Shown piece after piece: positions 1 through 7,564 of a stretch of DNA of 64,000 nucleotides (position 1 is its first letter; every line of letters starts with the position of its first letter). The notes under the pieces are model-generated. The model made no database searches. It was given only the letters and a program-made list of their open reading frames with translations, and was not told the origin of the DNA. This stretch comes from Noviherbaspirillum sedimenti (lineage in GTDB: Bacteria > Pseudomonadota > Gammaproteobacteria > Burkholderiales > Burkholderiaceae_D). Position numbers and translations under genes: made by a program. The DNA lies in NCBI RefSeq assembly GCF_003590835.1, contig NZ_QYUQ01000002.1, positions 1,364,001-1,428,000 of the forward strand, given 5' to 3'.

Positions 1-128
1 CGGGAGGAATCGAGGTAGCCCTGCACAGGCGCGCGGATGAATACAGCCACCACCGCCGCGATCACCCCGGTGATGGCGATCACCATCACGGCTTCGATCA
101 AGGTGAATCCTGTCTGGAATCTGCTCAT
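1..128 (-). CDS. mshO: MshO-like type IV prepilin, N-terminal part (runs off left edge)
   Basis: Only the first 42 codons are in the window. The protein starts MSRFQTGFTLIEAVMVIAI: a short basic leader, the G/F prepilin peptidase cleavage site and the conserved Glu5 of the mature pilin, followed by a hydrophobic helix. This is the class III signal of minor pilins. Position directly after mshD matches mshO in the Vibrio MSHA operon. The gene begins 16 bases after the mshD stop, so it is most likely co-transcribed. The identity as MshO rests on gene order; the visible part proves only that it is a prepilin. Confidence 0.75.
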   Translation of the reverse strand, partial: MSRFQTGFTLIEAVMVIAITGVIAAVVAVFIRAPVQGYLDSS

Positions 129-144
129 GGCTGTCGGCAACTCA

Positions 145-720
145 TCAGGGTACGGCATTCGGCGCATAACGGAAGCGGTAGCCGGTCAGCGTCAGACTGG
201 TGTCGCCCGGGCCGGTCACGGTGACGTCGATCCGCACTGCATCGCCGGCATTTGGAAGACTGAATGCAGAGTTGCCCACCTGGGTCAGCGCCACGCTGAC
301 CTCATATCCGCCCAGCCCGGCAATCGTCGTGCCCTCGATATCCCGGACCGGATTCATCAAAAACCCGCCATAGTCGCCCACGTTATCAAATCGCGGCTCG
401 GCATCACGGCTTTCGCCTGGGGTAGACGTAAATCCTTGCACGGTCGTGGCGCAATCGCTGGCATCCGCCGCTGTCGTGGCATTGGCATCATCCGGATCGC
501 AAAAAGTGAATGCCTGCAGTTCGATTTCCTCCAGCAGGGATTCCGCGATCGCCAGCGCCTGCTTGCGCGCCAGCGGGTCGGCGCTGGATTTTGTCGTCAC
601 ATTCATCACCGACAGGATGCCGGCGACGCCGACGCTGACGATGACGATGAACATGACCAGCTCGATCAGGGAAACGCCCGACTGCCGGTGTGCATCCCTG
701 CCGATGCGCCTAGTGTACAT
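145..720 (-). CDS. mshD: MshD-like minor pilin
   Basis: A 191-residue prepilin-like protein. After a basic leader (MYTRRIGRDAHRQ) it has the SGVSLIELVMFIVIVSV segment, a PilV/MshD-type methylation and cleavage motif with a hydrophobic N-terminal helix. The remainder is a soluble domain with several Cys residues (FCDPDD, SDCATT) that may form a disulfide. An upstream in-frame start would add 19 residues ahead of the basic leader; I chose the ATG at 720 because the leader then has normal length and overlaps the mshC end by 11 bases, typical of coupled genes. The expected role is a minor pilin that helps initiate or cap the MSHA pilus. Gene order C-D-O supports the name. Confidence 0.82.
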   Translation of the reverse strand: MYTRRIGRDAHRQSGVSLIELVMFIVIVSVGVAGILSVMNVTTKSSADPLARKQALAIAESLLEEIELQAFTFCDPDDANATTAADASDCATTVQGFTSTPGESRDAEPRFDNVGDYGGFLMNPVRDIEGTTIAGLGGYEVSVALTQVGNSAFSLPNAGDAVRIDVTVTGPGDTSLTLTGYRFRYAPNAVP

Positions 721-1231
721 AACCGGTATCCCGCTCAACCACGATTGTGTGGGACACGCCATCTCCGCTGATGGCAAGCGTCAGGTTGGTGAAACTGGAG
801 TTGGAGACAGGATCGTCCGGCAGATAGGGCTTGCCGAGCCCGCTGAAAAAAAACTGCGGGTGCGTCGAGGTATAGGTTAGGCCGCTTGGCGGCGCCTCGC
901 AAAACCAGCTGGCGATGTTGGAACAGGCAGCCAGCGTGGCTGGCCTGCCGCTATTGGCTCCCGCGGGAGCGCGGACGAGTGATGCTGTGTCAGGGCAGCC
1001 GGCGTCAAAGCAAAGTGCAATGCTGTTGCCGTTCAGGCGCACATAGACATCGCGGCGTTGCGCGATCGCCAGCTTCTGTCCGTAGCGCAGCATGGATAAG
1101 GCCTGGTCGGAAAAACCACGCGCGTCGAAAGTCGTCCGGTCGAATAAGCGCGGAATTGCGACTGCCGACAAAATGCCGACAATAACCATGGTCATGATCA
1201 GTTCAACCAAAGTAAAGCCCGCTGTTTTCAT
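710..1231 (-). CDS. mshC: MshC-like (GspH/FimT-type) minor pilin
   Basis: A 173-residue prepilin: MKTAGFTLVELIMTMVIVGI gives a short leader, cleavage before Phe and Glu5 of the mature protein. The body resembles GspH/FimT pseudopilins (hydrophobic N-helix, then a beta domain with LAIAQRRDVYVRL) and contains paired cysteines (CFDAGC, CSN, FCE) likely to form disulfides. It lies just after the terminator that follows mshA, so its transcription is probably read-through from the pilin genes or from a weak promoter of its own. Role inferred: minor pilin needed for MSHA assembly. Name based on family features plus operon order. Confidence 0.82.
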   Translation of the reverse strand: MKTAGFTLVELIMTMVIVGILSAVAIPRLFDRTTFDARGFSDQALSMLRYGQKLAIAQRRDVYVRLNGNSIALCFDAGCPDTASLVRAPAGANSGRPATLAACSNIASWFCEAPPSGLTYTSTHPQFFFSGLGKPYLPDDPVSNSSFTNLTLAISGDGVSHTIVVERDTGYVH

Positions 1232-1258
1232 GTCACTGGCACGTTTCCGGGTTTAACA

Positions 1259-1297
1259 ACAAAAAAGTCAGCAAGCCGCGAGGCTGCTGACTTTTTA
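1259..1297 (-). terminator. Rho-independent terminator between mshA and mshC
   Basis: Inverted repeat 1266-1277 / 1282-1292 (AGTCAGCA-AGCC against GGCTGCTGACT) with a small loop, flanked by an A-run at 1261-1266 that reads as a T-run on the minus strand. It lies 24 bases after the mshA stop, so it should partly end the mshB-mshA transcript and lower expression of mshC-D-O relative to the major pilin. The right side also has a T-run, so it could work in both directions. Confidence 0.8.
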
Positions 1298-1321
1298 TCT
1301 AACGTTGTTCTGTTTTTACAT

Positions 1322-1786
1322 TTAGCAGCCGGTAGTGGTGACTGTAACTGCGCCAGTCGCACCGGCATATACGACCTGACAGGTAGCAGAACCGCCGCTG
1401 GCAGGTTGAAATGTCGCAGTGCCAGCAGGACCATCGTAAGTAATTCCGTTAGCATCGGTCAACGCCCTGCCAATACCGTTTGCCGAGCCCGCAGGAAGTC
1501 CCGAGCTTGCAGCAACCACTACACCACTACCAACTGCTTGCCCCTGCAGTAAAACTTCAACGGAAGCATTGTTGCCGGTCGCAGCATATCTGGCTTGCAC
1601 GATTCCTACTGCAGAACGCATTCCACCTGCCACGCCGTTTACTGCTGCAATCCGTGCGTCGCCGCTCAAGTTAACAAAACGCGGAAGCGCCGTCGCCGCC
1701 AAAATGCCCAGAATGACAATCACCATGACCAGTTCGATCAAGGTAAAGCCGGATTCAGCACCTGATGCCTTTTGAGGAATCTTCAT
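1322..1786 (-). CDS. mshA: MshA-like type IV pilin (probable major subunit)
   Basis: A 154-residue prepilin. Leader MKIPQKASGAESG, cleavage before FTLIELVMVIVILGILAAT, then 'LPRFVNLSGDARIAAVNG', which is typical of MshA/MshB pilins. Two cysteines near the C-terminus (ATCQVV and the final C) could close the D-loop. The start has a GGAG-type ribosome-binding site (TTGGAGTTATAAA before the ATG). It is followed directly by a strong terminator, as expected for a highly expressed major pilin. Filaments of this type mediate surface attachment and twitching-like retraction in Vibrio and Shewanella. Which of mshA and mshB is the major subunit cannot be decided from sequence alone. Confidence 0.85.
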   Translation of the reverse strand: MKIPQKASGAESGFTLIELVMVIVILGILAATALPRFVNLSGDARIAAVNGVAGGMRSAVGIVQARYAATGNNASVEVLLQGQAVGSGVVVAASSGLPAGSANGIGRALTDANGITYDGPAGTATFQPASGGSATCQVVYAGATGAVTVTTTGC

Positions 1787-1947
1787 TTTATAACTCCAAT
1801 TTAAAAAATAATCGCCGTGTCCGGACTCAAATGCGTAAAAACACCCCCCTGAAACTTCCTAACTATATTCTTGCCTCCTTCGGGCAATTCAATTGCATCG
1901 ACAAATGCCCTTTCAACTTAAACCACAGCGAATCTTTTGTTGTGTTG

Positions 1948-2433
1948 TTACTGGCAGTTTGCAGTTGTCAGCGCCGCAGCGCTGTACGTCGGCGCAACGC
2001 CTGGTCCGGTCGGAACCGTATAGGTAATCGCGCAAGCCGCGTGCGTCGCATCTGGTCTCACCGTGAATACGGTTCCAGTTGGTACGGGAAGAACATATCC
2101 CGGAATTGCCACGTCAGCATCATTCACCAAGCCTGCAGCGCGGCCGATCGATGCGAGTGCCGACGTGGGATAGCCGTTAGCCATTGCCACATTGCCAGCC
2201 GCACCTTCCATGGTGACTGCAGCATTAGGTGCCAGATTCTGGGTCAATTGAATCGAGTGCGCCATCACCGCGGCCGCCTTGATCGATGCCAGCGCACCAT
2301 TCATTTTCGCGATCCGGGCATCAGCTTGAAGCGCAGCAAATCTTGGCAAGGCGAATGCCGCCAGAATGCCCAGAATGGTAATGACAACCACCAGTTCAAT
2401 CAGGGTGAAACCGCCATTTTGGTTTTTACGCAT
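1948..2433 (-). CDS. mshB: MshB-like type IV pilin
   Basis: A 161-residue prepilin with MRKNQNGGFTLIELVVVIT at the N-terminus and 'LPRFAALQADARIAKMNGA', closely parallel to the neighbouring mshA product, so the pair is a tandem duplication. Two C-terminal cysteines (HAACAI and NCQ) can form the D-loop. An upstream ATG at 2445 is possible, but GGGGAACTTG sits directly before the ATG at 2433, so I use that start. A good -10 box lies upstream (2481-2486). Order mshF-B-A matches the Vibrio operon. Function inferred: pilin, minor or alternative subunit. Confidence 0.82.
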   Translation of the reverse strand: MRKNQNGGFTLIELVVVITILGILAAFALPRFAALQADARIAKMNGALASIKAAAVMAHSIQLTQNLAPNAAVTMEGAAGNVAMANGYPTSALASIGRAAGLVNDADVAIPGYVLPVPTGTVFTVRPDATHAACAITYTVPTGPGVAPTYSAAALTTANCQ

Positions 2434-2473
2434 CAAGTTCCCCATGTTTTTCTTTAATGTAATTAATTCCTAT

Positions 2474-2510
2474 ACTGCAAATTATAGGCGAGAGAAATTG
2501 CAACCCAGTA
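2474..2510 (-). promoter_or_regulatory. Putative promoter for the mshB-mshA pilin genes
   Basis: On the minus strand a perfect TATAAT occurs at 2486-2481 in a 130-base gap between mshF and mshB. A -35 element is weak (TACTGG at about 18 bases). A transcript from here would have a leader of about 40 bases. A separate pilin promoter would fit the strong terminator after mshA. Inferred from motif match only. Confidence 0.4.
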
Positions 2511-2576
2511 CTATTTACACTCTTTAACCTTGCATGTCGGACAGATGCAACGGCTTTCTTGGAAGCAACATCCCTC

Positions 2577-3107
2577 TCAAAACCAGCGATAAGGCTCCAA
2601 CAACACCAAAACGACGTTGGCAAGCAAGGGCTTGGCATCTTTGCTTTGCTGTGTTTCAGCCGCATTCTGCACCAGTCTGACTTGCAGGCGTATGCGCTTC
2701 TGGCCCGAAGCGTCTTCCCGAAAATGATCACCATGCCTTACCTGGTACACCAGCGTACGGCTGACGGTGTCGAAGTACCAATTGCCGGGACGCGTCCGGT
2801 CGGGCGCCAAGGCCGGCAATTCCCCCTGATAATTCGGCGGCATTTTTTCCAGCCAATGCATCGGGTTATCCTGCGCCAGCAAACCGAAGTCCTGCACCCG
2901 CCCCTCGATCATCATGCTAGCCATGCGCATGCGCAGACTGCTTTTCAGGGATATGACGGTGTACTCCATCACCGCTTTTTCCGTCATTTCCTGATAGTAG
3001 AAAACCTTGTTCAGCAGGATTGCCGAGGCGATGCCGATCAAGGCGATGGCCGTTGCCAGTTCGAGGCGCGAAAAACCGCGAACCCGCTTATTTGTGCATT
3101 GCCGCAT
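2577..3107 (-). CDS. mshF: MshF-position prepilin-like protein
   Basis: A 176-residue protein with a divergent type IV signal: RVRGFSRLELATAIALIGIASA keeps the Gly-Phe cleavage site and the Glu but has Arg-Leu in place of the usual Thr-Leu. The rest is soluble with a YWFDTVSRTLVYQV-like beta segment. It starts inside the end of mshG (20-base overlap, coupled translation). In the Vibrio MSHA operon the gene between mshG and mshB is mshF, of similar size, so I give that name by position. Function of MshF is not well defined; a pilin-like assembly component is likely. Confidence 0.65.
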   Translation of the reverse strand: MRQCTNKRVRGFSRLELATAIALIGIASAILLNKVFYYQEMTEKAVMEYTVISLKSSLRMRMASMMIEGRVQDFGLLAQDNPMHWLEKMPPNYQGELPALAPDRTRPGNWYFDTVSRTLVYQVRHGDHFREDASGQKRIRLQVRLVQNAAETQQSKDAKPLLANVVLVLLEPYRWF

Positions 3108-4320
3108 TGCCCAGATCCCAGATCGGCAAGAACACGCCCAGCGCCAGGATCAACACCAGAATCCCCAGCCCGACAATCAGAATCGGCTCGATTTGCGACG
3201 ACAGCGTCTTCAATTCATAATCGACTTCACGCTCGTACATCTGGGCGATCTCGTCCATCAAGTCGTCCAGGGCGCCGGTTTCCTCGCCTACCGCGACCAT
3301 CTGCAACACGATCGGCGTGAATACGCCGGCGGTGGTGGCGGTGCGCAAAATGCTTTCGCCGCGCTCGACGCCGTCGCGCATCTGTTCGATCCGGCCTGCA
3401 ATGTACGCATTGTCGACCGTCTGCGACACCACGCTCAAGCCCTGGACGATCGGCACGCCGCTTTTGCTGGCCAGCGCAAAGCTGCGGGCAAAGCGCGCCA
3501 ATATGCCTTTCAACATGATTTTTCCGACGATCGGAAAACGCAATTTCGACTTGTCCCAACGATAGCGCCCGCGGTCGGTCGCAATCCAGAACCGGAATCC
3601 GATTACCGCGCCGATCAGTGCCAGCAAAATCATCGGCCAGTAACGTATGGTGAAATTGGAGGAGCCGATGAGGATTTTTGTCATCAACGGCAATTCGGCA
3701 TTGAAACCGGCATACACTTTGGCGAAAGCGGGAATCACGAACAGGTTGATCACCGCCATCGCCGCCACCATCGCAACGATCACAAATATCGGATAGCGCA
3801 GCGCCGACTTGACGCGGCTGCGCATCTCCCGCTCGAATTCGAGATGGTCGAACAAGCGCAAAAACACTTCTTCCAGCCGGCCGGTAGTTTCCCCCACCCG
3901 CACCATGTTCACGTAAAAAGCGGAAAACACCTCAGGATGGCGCCGCAGCGCGGCCGACAATTCACGACCGGCATCGAGCGATTCACGCACGTCCCTCAGC
4001 ACCCGCGCAAACGACTTGTTGATCGCCGATTCCTGCAGGCCGGCCAGGCCGCGCATGATCGGCACCCCGGCCTTGAGCAAGGTGTACATCTGGCGGCTGA
4101 ACAGCTGCACATCGATCGAGCGCACCTTTTCCGCGAACAGTTGCCGCCACCATCCGCCCTCGCCATCTGCGCTGGCTGGCTTTTTGGTCTCGACGATTTC
4201 GATCGGCGTGGCGCCGGTGCCGAACAGCTGCTCGGCCACCGCGCCGGTGTCGGCGCTCTCCAGCACGCCCTGCAGTAGTTCACCGCGGGCATTGCGGGCT
4301 TTGTAGGCGAAAAATGGCAC
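3088..4320 (-). CDS. mshG: MshG, type IV pilus inner-membrane platform protein (GspF/PilC family)
   Basis: A 410-residue GspF/PilC family protein. It begins MPFFAYKARNARGE, the usual start of this family, and contains two repeated T2SSF domains (about residues 70-195 and 270-400; 'LFSRQMYTLLKAGVPIMRGL' is cognate to 'FARSFALASKSGVPIVQGL'), each followed by hydrophobic membrane segments. It forms the inner-membrane base that couples the ATPase to pilus polymerisation. It starts 14 bases after the mshE stop and overlaps the next gene, so E-G-F are one operon. Length is normal for the family and no defects are seen. Confidence 0.92.
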   Translation of the reverse strand: MPFFAYKARNARGELLQGVLESADTGAVAEQLFGTGATPIEIVETKKPASADGEGGWWRQLFAEKVRSIDVQLFSRQMYTLLKAGVPIMRGLAGLQESAINKSFARVLRDVRESLDAGRELSAALRRHPEVFSAFYVNMVRVGETTGRLEEVFLRLFDHLEFEREMRSRVKSALRYPIFVIVAMVAAMAVINLFVIPAFAKVYAGFNAELPLMTKILIGSSNFTIRYWPMILLALIGAVIGFRFWIATDRGRYRWDKSKLRFPIVGKIMLKGILARFARSFALASKSGVPIVQGLSVVSQTVDNAYIAGRIEQMRDGVERGESILRTATTAGVFTPIVLQMVAVGEETGALDDLMDEIAQMYEREVDYELKTLSSQIEPILIVGLGILVLILALGVFLPIWDLGNAAMHK

Positions 4321-4334
4321 GTCAGCCCCCCGGA

Positions 4335-6038
4335 TCAGTCATCGAACTGGTTACTGATGCGCATCGCTTCGGATACGGTCGTCCTGCCGGCCACAGCCAG
4401 CTGCACGCCATGCCGGCGCAGGGTGTTGCCCGCCATTTGCGCCTCGGCGACTTTCATGAAATGCGCCGGGTCGCTGTGGTTCGCGGCATCGGCCACCGCT
4501 TCCGTCATTTCCAGCAATTCATACACGCCGGTGCGGCCGCGGTAGCCGGTGCCGTTGCAATGAGGGCAGCCGAGGCCATGGGAGAATTTTTGCGCGTCCA
4601 CCTTGTCGCCCAGCTCGGCCTTCAGCCACTCGCGCTCGGCCGGCGTCGGCTGATAAGGCTCGGCACAGCTCTCGCAAATCACCCGCACCAGGCGCTGCGC
4701 CAGCACGCCCTGCAGCGAAGTCGCCACCATGTAGCGCGGCACCCCCATGTCCAGCAGGCGGACCGGCGTGCTGACGGCATCGTTGGTATGCAGGGTGGAC
4801 AGCACCAGGTGGCCGGTGAGCGCGGCGCGCATGCCGATCTGGGCGGTTTCCTGGTCGCGCATTTCGCCCACCAGCACCACGTCCGGGTCCTGGCGCAAGG
4901 CCGAGCGCAACACGCGCGCAAAGGTGAGTTCGATCTTGTCGTTGACCTGCACCTGGTTGATGCCGGGCAGGCGATATTCGACCGGGTCTTCGACTGTAAT
5001 CAGCTTGCGCTCGCTGGTATTCAATTCGGCCAGCGCGCCGTACAGGGTGGTGGTCTTGCCGCTGCCGGTGGGGCCGGTGACCAGCACCAGGCCATTCGGG
5101 CGGTTGACGATGGCGCGGAATTTCTTGACCATTTCCGGCGGCATGCCGATCGCGTCGAGCCGCAATGTGCGGCTGCCCTGGTTCAGCAGACGCATCACCA
5201 CCGATTCGCCGTATTGCGTCGGCATGGTCGAGATACGCACGTCGATCTGCTGCAGCCGGACCTTGATGGCAAAACGGCCATCCTGCGGCAGGCGTTTTTC
5301 CGAAATATCCAGCTCCGACATCAGCTTCAGCCGCAGCGCCAGTGCCGCTGCGATCTTGATATCGGCTTCGGTTTGCAGATGCAATACGCCGTCGATGCGG
5401 AAGCGGATCTGCAGGCGCTTTTCCTGCGGCTCGATATGGATATCGGAAGCGCGCACCTGGGTGGCGTCATCGAAGATCGATTGCAAGAGCTTGACGACCG
5501 GCGCTTCCTCCAGGCCAGCGGCGCCGCCCAGCCCGCCGAAATCGATCACCGCATCGCCCATGTCCTGCTCGAGTTCGCGGGCGAAGTCGCTGATGTCGTC
5601 GGTGCGGCGATAGATGCGGTCTACCGTCGCCAGCAGTTCGCTTTCGTTGACCACCGCCAGCGCAATGCCGCGCTTGACGATGCGGGAGATTTCGTCATAG
5701 GCGAACAGGTCGGTCGGATCGGCCATGCCCACCACCAGGGCGCCCCCCTTCTCCTCCAGTACCAGCGCGCGGAAGCGCCGCGCCTGGGTTTCCGGCAGCA
5801 GGCGCACCAGATCCGGGTGCACATTGAAAAACTTGAGGTTGATGTAGGGAATATTCAGCTGCCTGGCCAGCGCCCCCGAGATTTGCTCCTCCGTGACAAA
5901 GCCGTTCTCAATGAAGACGCGGCCGAGCTTGCGCCCTGTGCGCTTTTGCTCGCCCAGTGAAAATGTCAGCTGTTCTTCCGAAATCAGCTTTTGCTGCACG
6001 AGCAATTCGCCCAGTCGGATTTTTTCCGGCCTTGGCAT
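4335..6038 (-). CDS. mshE: MshE, pilus extension ATPase with cyclic-di-GMP-binding MshEN domain
   Basis: A 567-residue GspE/PilB-type ATPase. Residues 8-31 (RLGELL...LxxxLxxQ) and 37-60 (KLGRVF...LxxxLxxQ) are the two tandem 24-residue MshEN motifs known to bind cyclic-di-GMP in MshE. The C-terminal half has Walker A (GPTGSGKTTT), the Asp box, a Walker B/His-box region (DPDVVLVGEMRD) and a tetracysteine zinc motif (CESC ... CPHC). The role is to power MSHA pilus extension. I chose the ATG at 6038 because GGGAGGA sits 7 bases ahead; upstream starts would put the Shine-Dalgarno inside the gene. First gene of the cluster here; mshI-N, which precede it in Vibrio, are absent. Confidence 0.93.
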   Translation of the reverse strand: MPRPEKIRLGELLVQQKLISEEQLTFSLGEQKRTGRKLGRVFIENGFVTEEQISGALARQLNIPYINLKFFNVHPDLVRLLPETQARRFRALVLEEKGGALVVGMADPTDLFAYDEISRIVKRGIALAVVNESELLATVDRIYRRTDDISDFARELEQDMGDAVIDFGGLGGAAGLEEAPVVKLLQSIFDDATQVRASDIHIEPQEKRLQIRFRIDGVLHLQTEADIKIAAALALRLKLMSELDISEKRLPQDGRFAIKVRLQQIDVRISTMPTQYGESVVMRLLNQGSRTLRLDAIGMPPEMVKKFRAIVNRPNGLVLVTGPTGSGKTTTLYGALAELNTSERKLITVEDPVEYRLPGINQVQVNDKIELTFARVLRSALRQDPDVVLVGEMRDQETAQIGMRAALTGHLVLSTLHTNDAVSTPVRLLDMGVPRYMVATSLQGVLAQRLVRVICESCAEPYQPTPAEREWLKAELGDKVDAQKFSHGLGCPHCNGTGYRGRTGVYELLEMTEAVADAANHSDPAHFMKVAEAQMAGNTLRRHGVQLAVAGRTTVSEAMRISNQFDD

Positions 6039-6193
6039 AGGCATTCCTCCCATATTTATAGGAGGCAATTCTATGTCACAAAAACCTGCTTGAGCGAAAT
6101 GTAATAATATTTCACGCCTTTGCTGCCTCAAATGGCCACAATTGCTGCGGCCATTTGCTCACCACTGGCATTTTCAGAATTCGGAGAACCCCT

Positions 6194-6886
6194 ATGATTG
6201 ACGTCTATTCAACCGCCACCCCTAATGGCCACAAGGTCCACATCATGCTGGAGGAATGCGGCCTGCCTTACCGCATCCACCACATCAACATCGGCGCCGG
6301 CGACCAGTTCAAACCGGAATTTCTGGCGATTTCGCCCAACAATAAGATCCCGGCGATCGTCGATGAGGCCGGCCCGGATGGCCGTCCGATGTCGCTTTTC
6401 GAATCCGGCGCGATCCTGATCTACCTGGCCAGCAAGACCGGCAAATTCCTCGGCAATACCGACCGCGAAAAATTCACCACCCTGCAGTGGCTGATGTTCC
6501 AGATGGGCGGCGTCGGCCCGATGCTGGGCCAGGCGCATCACTTCCGCATCTATGCGCCGGAAAAGATCGACTATGCCATCGACCGCTACACCAATGAAGC
6601 CAGGCGCCTGTATGGCGTGATCGACAAGCGCCTGGCAGAGTCGCCTTATCTCGCCGGCGATACATACACCATCGCCGACATCGCCACCTTCCCCTGGCTG
6701 CGCTCCTGGAAAAACCAGGGCATCGACTGGGCCGACTACCCGTACGCCAAGCGCTGGTTCGACGAAATCGCCGCCCGCCCGGCGGTACAGCGCGGCGTCG
6801 CGGTGCTGGCCGACCTGCGCAAGCCGCTCACGGACGACAAGGCCAGGGACATGCTGTTCGGGGCAAGCCAATACAAAAAGCATTGA
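6194..6886 (+). CDS. yfcG: Glutathione S-transferase, YfcG/YghU (Nu-class) type
   Basis: A 230-residue GST. The N-terminal thioredoxin-fold domain starts IDVYSTATPNGHKVHIMLEE; the TPNGxK segment is characteristic of the Nu-class YfcG/YghU enzymes, which use glutathione or glutathionyl-spermidine and have disulfide reductase activity. 'ESGAILIYLA' is the conserved glutathione-binding Glu-Ser pair, and the C-terminal all-helical domain has 'YLAGDTYTIADIATFPW'. Start at 6194 is supported by GGAGAA 6 bases upstream. It stands alone, divergent from the msh operon. Cytosolic; likely thiol redox or detoxification. The exact gene name among YfcG/YghU relatives is uncertain. Confidence 0.88.
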   Translation: MIDVYSTATPNGHKVHIMLEECGLPYRIHHINIGAGDQFKPEFLAISPNNKIPAIVDEAGPDGRPMSLFESGAILIYLASKTGKFLGNTDREKFTTLQWLMFQMGGVGPMLGQAHHFRIYAPEKIDYAIDRYTNEARRLYGVIDKRLAESPYLAGDTYTIADIATFPWLRSWKNQGIDWADYPYAKRWFDEIAARPAVQRGVAVLADLRKPLTDDKARDMLFGASQYKKH

Positions 6887-6919
6887 AGCACGTTGTCGGC
6901 ACGCGGCTGCGGCGCGACC

Positions 6920-7378
6920 TCAGCCAGCCCCACCCCGCAAGCCGAACATGCAAATCACCTTCGCCGTAGCCACCAACTCGCCATCCTGATTCCTGGCCTC
7001 CCACCTCGTCGTCACCACCCCGCGATCCGGCTTGCTGACGGAAACGCGGCTTTCCAAAACCACGCAACGCCCACTGAGCACATCCCCACCGCGCACGGGC
7101 TTCAACCAGCGCAGTTCATCTACCCCTGGCGACGGCAGATTGGCGGACTGATTGAGCAGTCCATCGACCATCAAGCGCATCATCAGGCTGAAGGTATGGC
7201 TGCCGCTGGCAATGACACCACCATGCGTGCGCGCAGCGGCTTCGCGATCAATATGGAACGGCTGCGGATCATAGCGCCGGGCGAACTCCATGATTTCCTC
7301 TTCGCTTACGCCAATCTCCCCCACCTCGATCACCTGGCCCGCCTGAAAATCCTCGAAATACCACTGCATGTTCGCCAT
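6920..7378 (-). CDS. MaoC-like (R)-specific enoyl-CoA hydratase-type protein
   Basis: A 152-residue single hot-dog-fold protein. 'DPQPFHIDREAA' is the MaoC/hydratase-2 motif region with the catalytic Asp and His, followed by 'GGVIASGSHTFSLMMRLMVD' and 'ELRWLKPVRGGDVL'. Such proteins hydrate enoyl-CoA or act on acyl-CoA thioesters. The start at 7378 has AGGAGAGGG just before it. It converges with the GST gene on the left (33-base gap) and diverges from tyrosinase on the right, so it is probably monocistronic. Substrate cannot be read from the sequence. Confidence 0.85.
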   Translation of the reverse strand: MANMQWYFEDFQAGQVIEVGEIGVSEEEIMEFARRYDPQPFHIDREAAARTHGGVIASGSHTFSLMMRLMVDGLLNQSANLPSPGVDELRWLKPVRGGDVLSGRCVVLESRVSVSKPDRGVVTTRWEARNQDGELVATAKVICMFGLRGGAG

Positions 7379-7564
7379 ACCCTCTCCTTTTCCCACGGTA
7401 AATTCTCAATACGCGAAAATAGCACGATCGTTTTAATTTGTCGCGGATTGATTGCGCAGCACCGCGCTTGTTACGACTTGGTCAACAGGTCCCATTGTGC
7501 TTGCTCAAGGGCGGCATCAAAGCACCGCATATCATCGAAGCTCCATTACCAGCGGCCGCCCATC

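Noticed and set aside
4314..5960. Long plus-strand open frame opposite mshE
   Set aside because: Antisense of a well-supported ATPase gene; His/Arg/Gln-rich translation with no family features. Same for the frames at 3007-4278 and 14321-16237.
6893..7564. N-terminal extension of the tyrosinase frame
   Set aside because: It runs antisense through the MaoC-like gene; the Tat signal at 7565 marks the real start.
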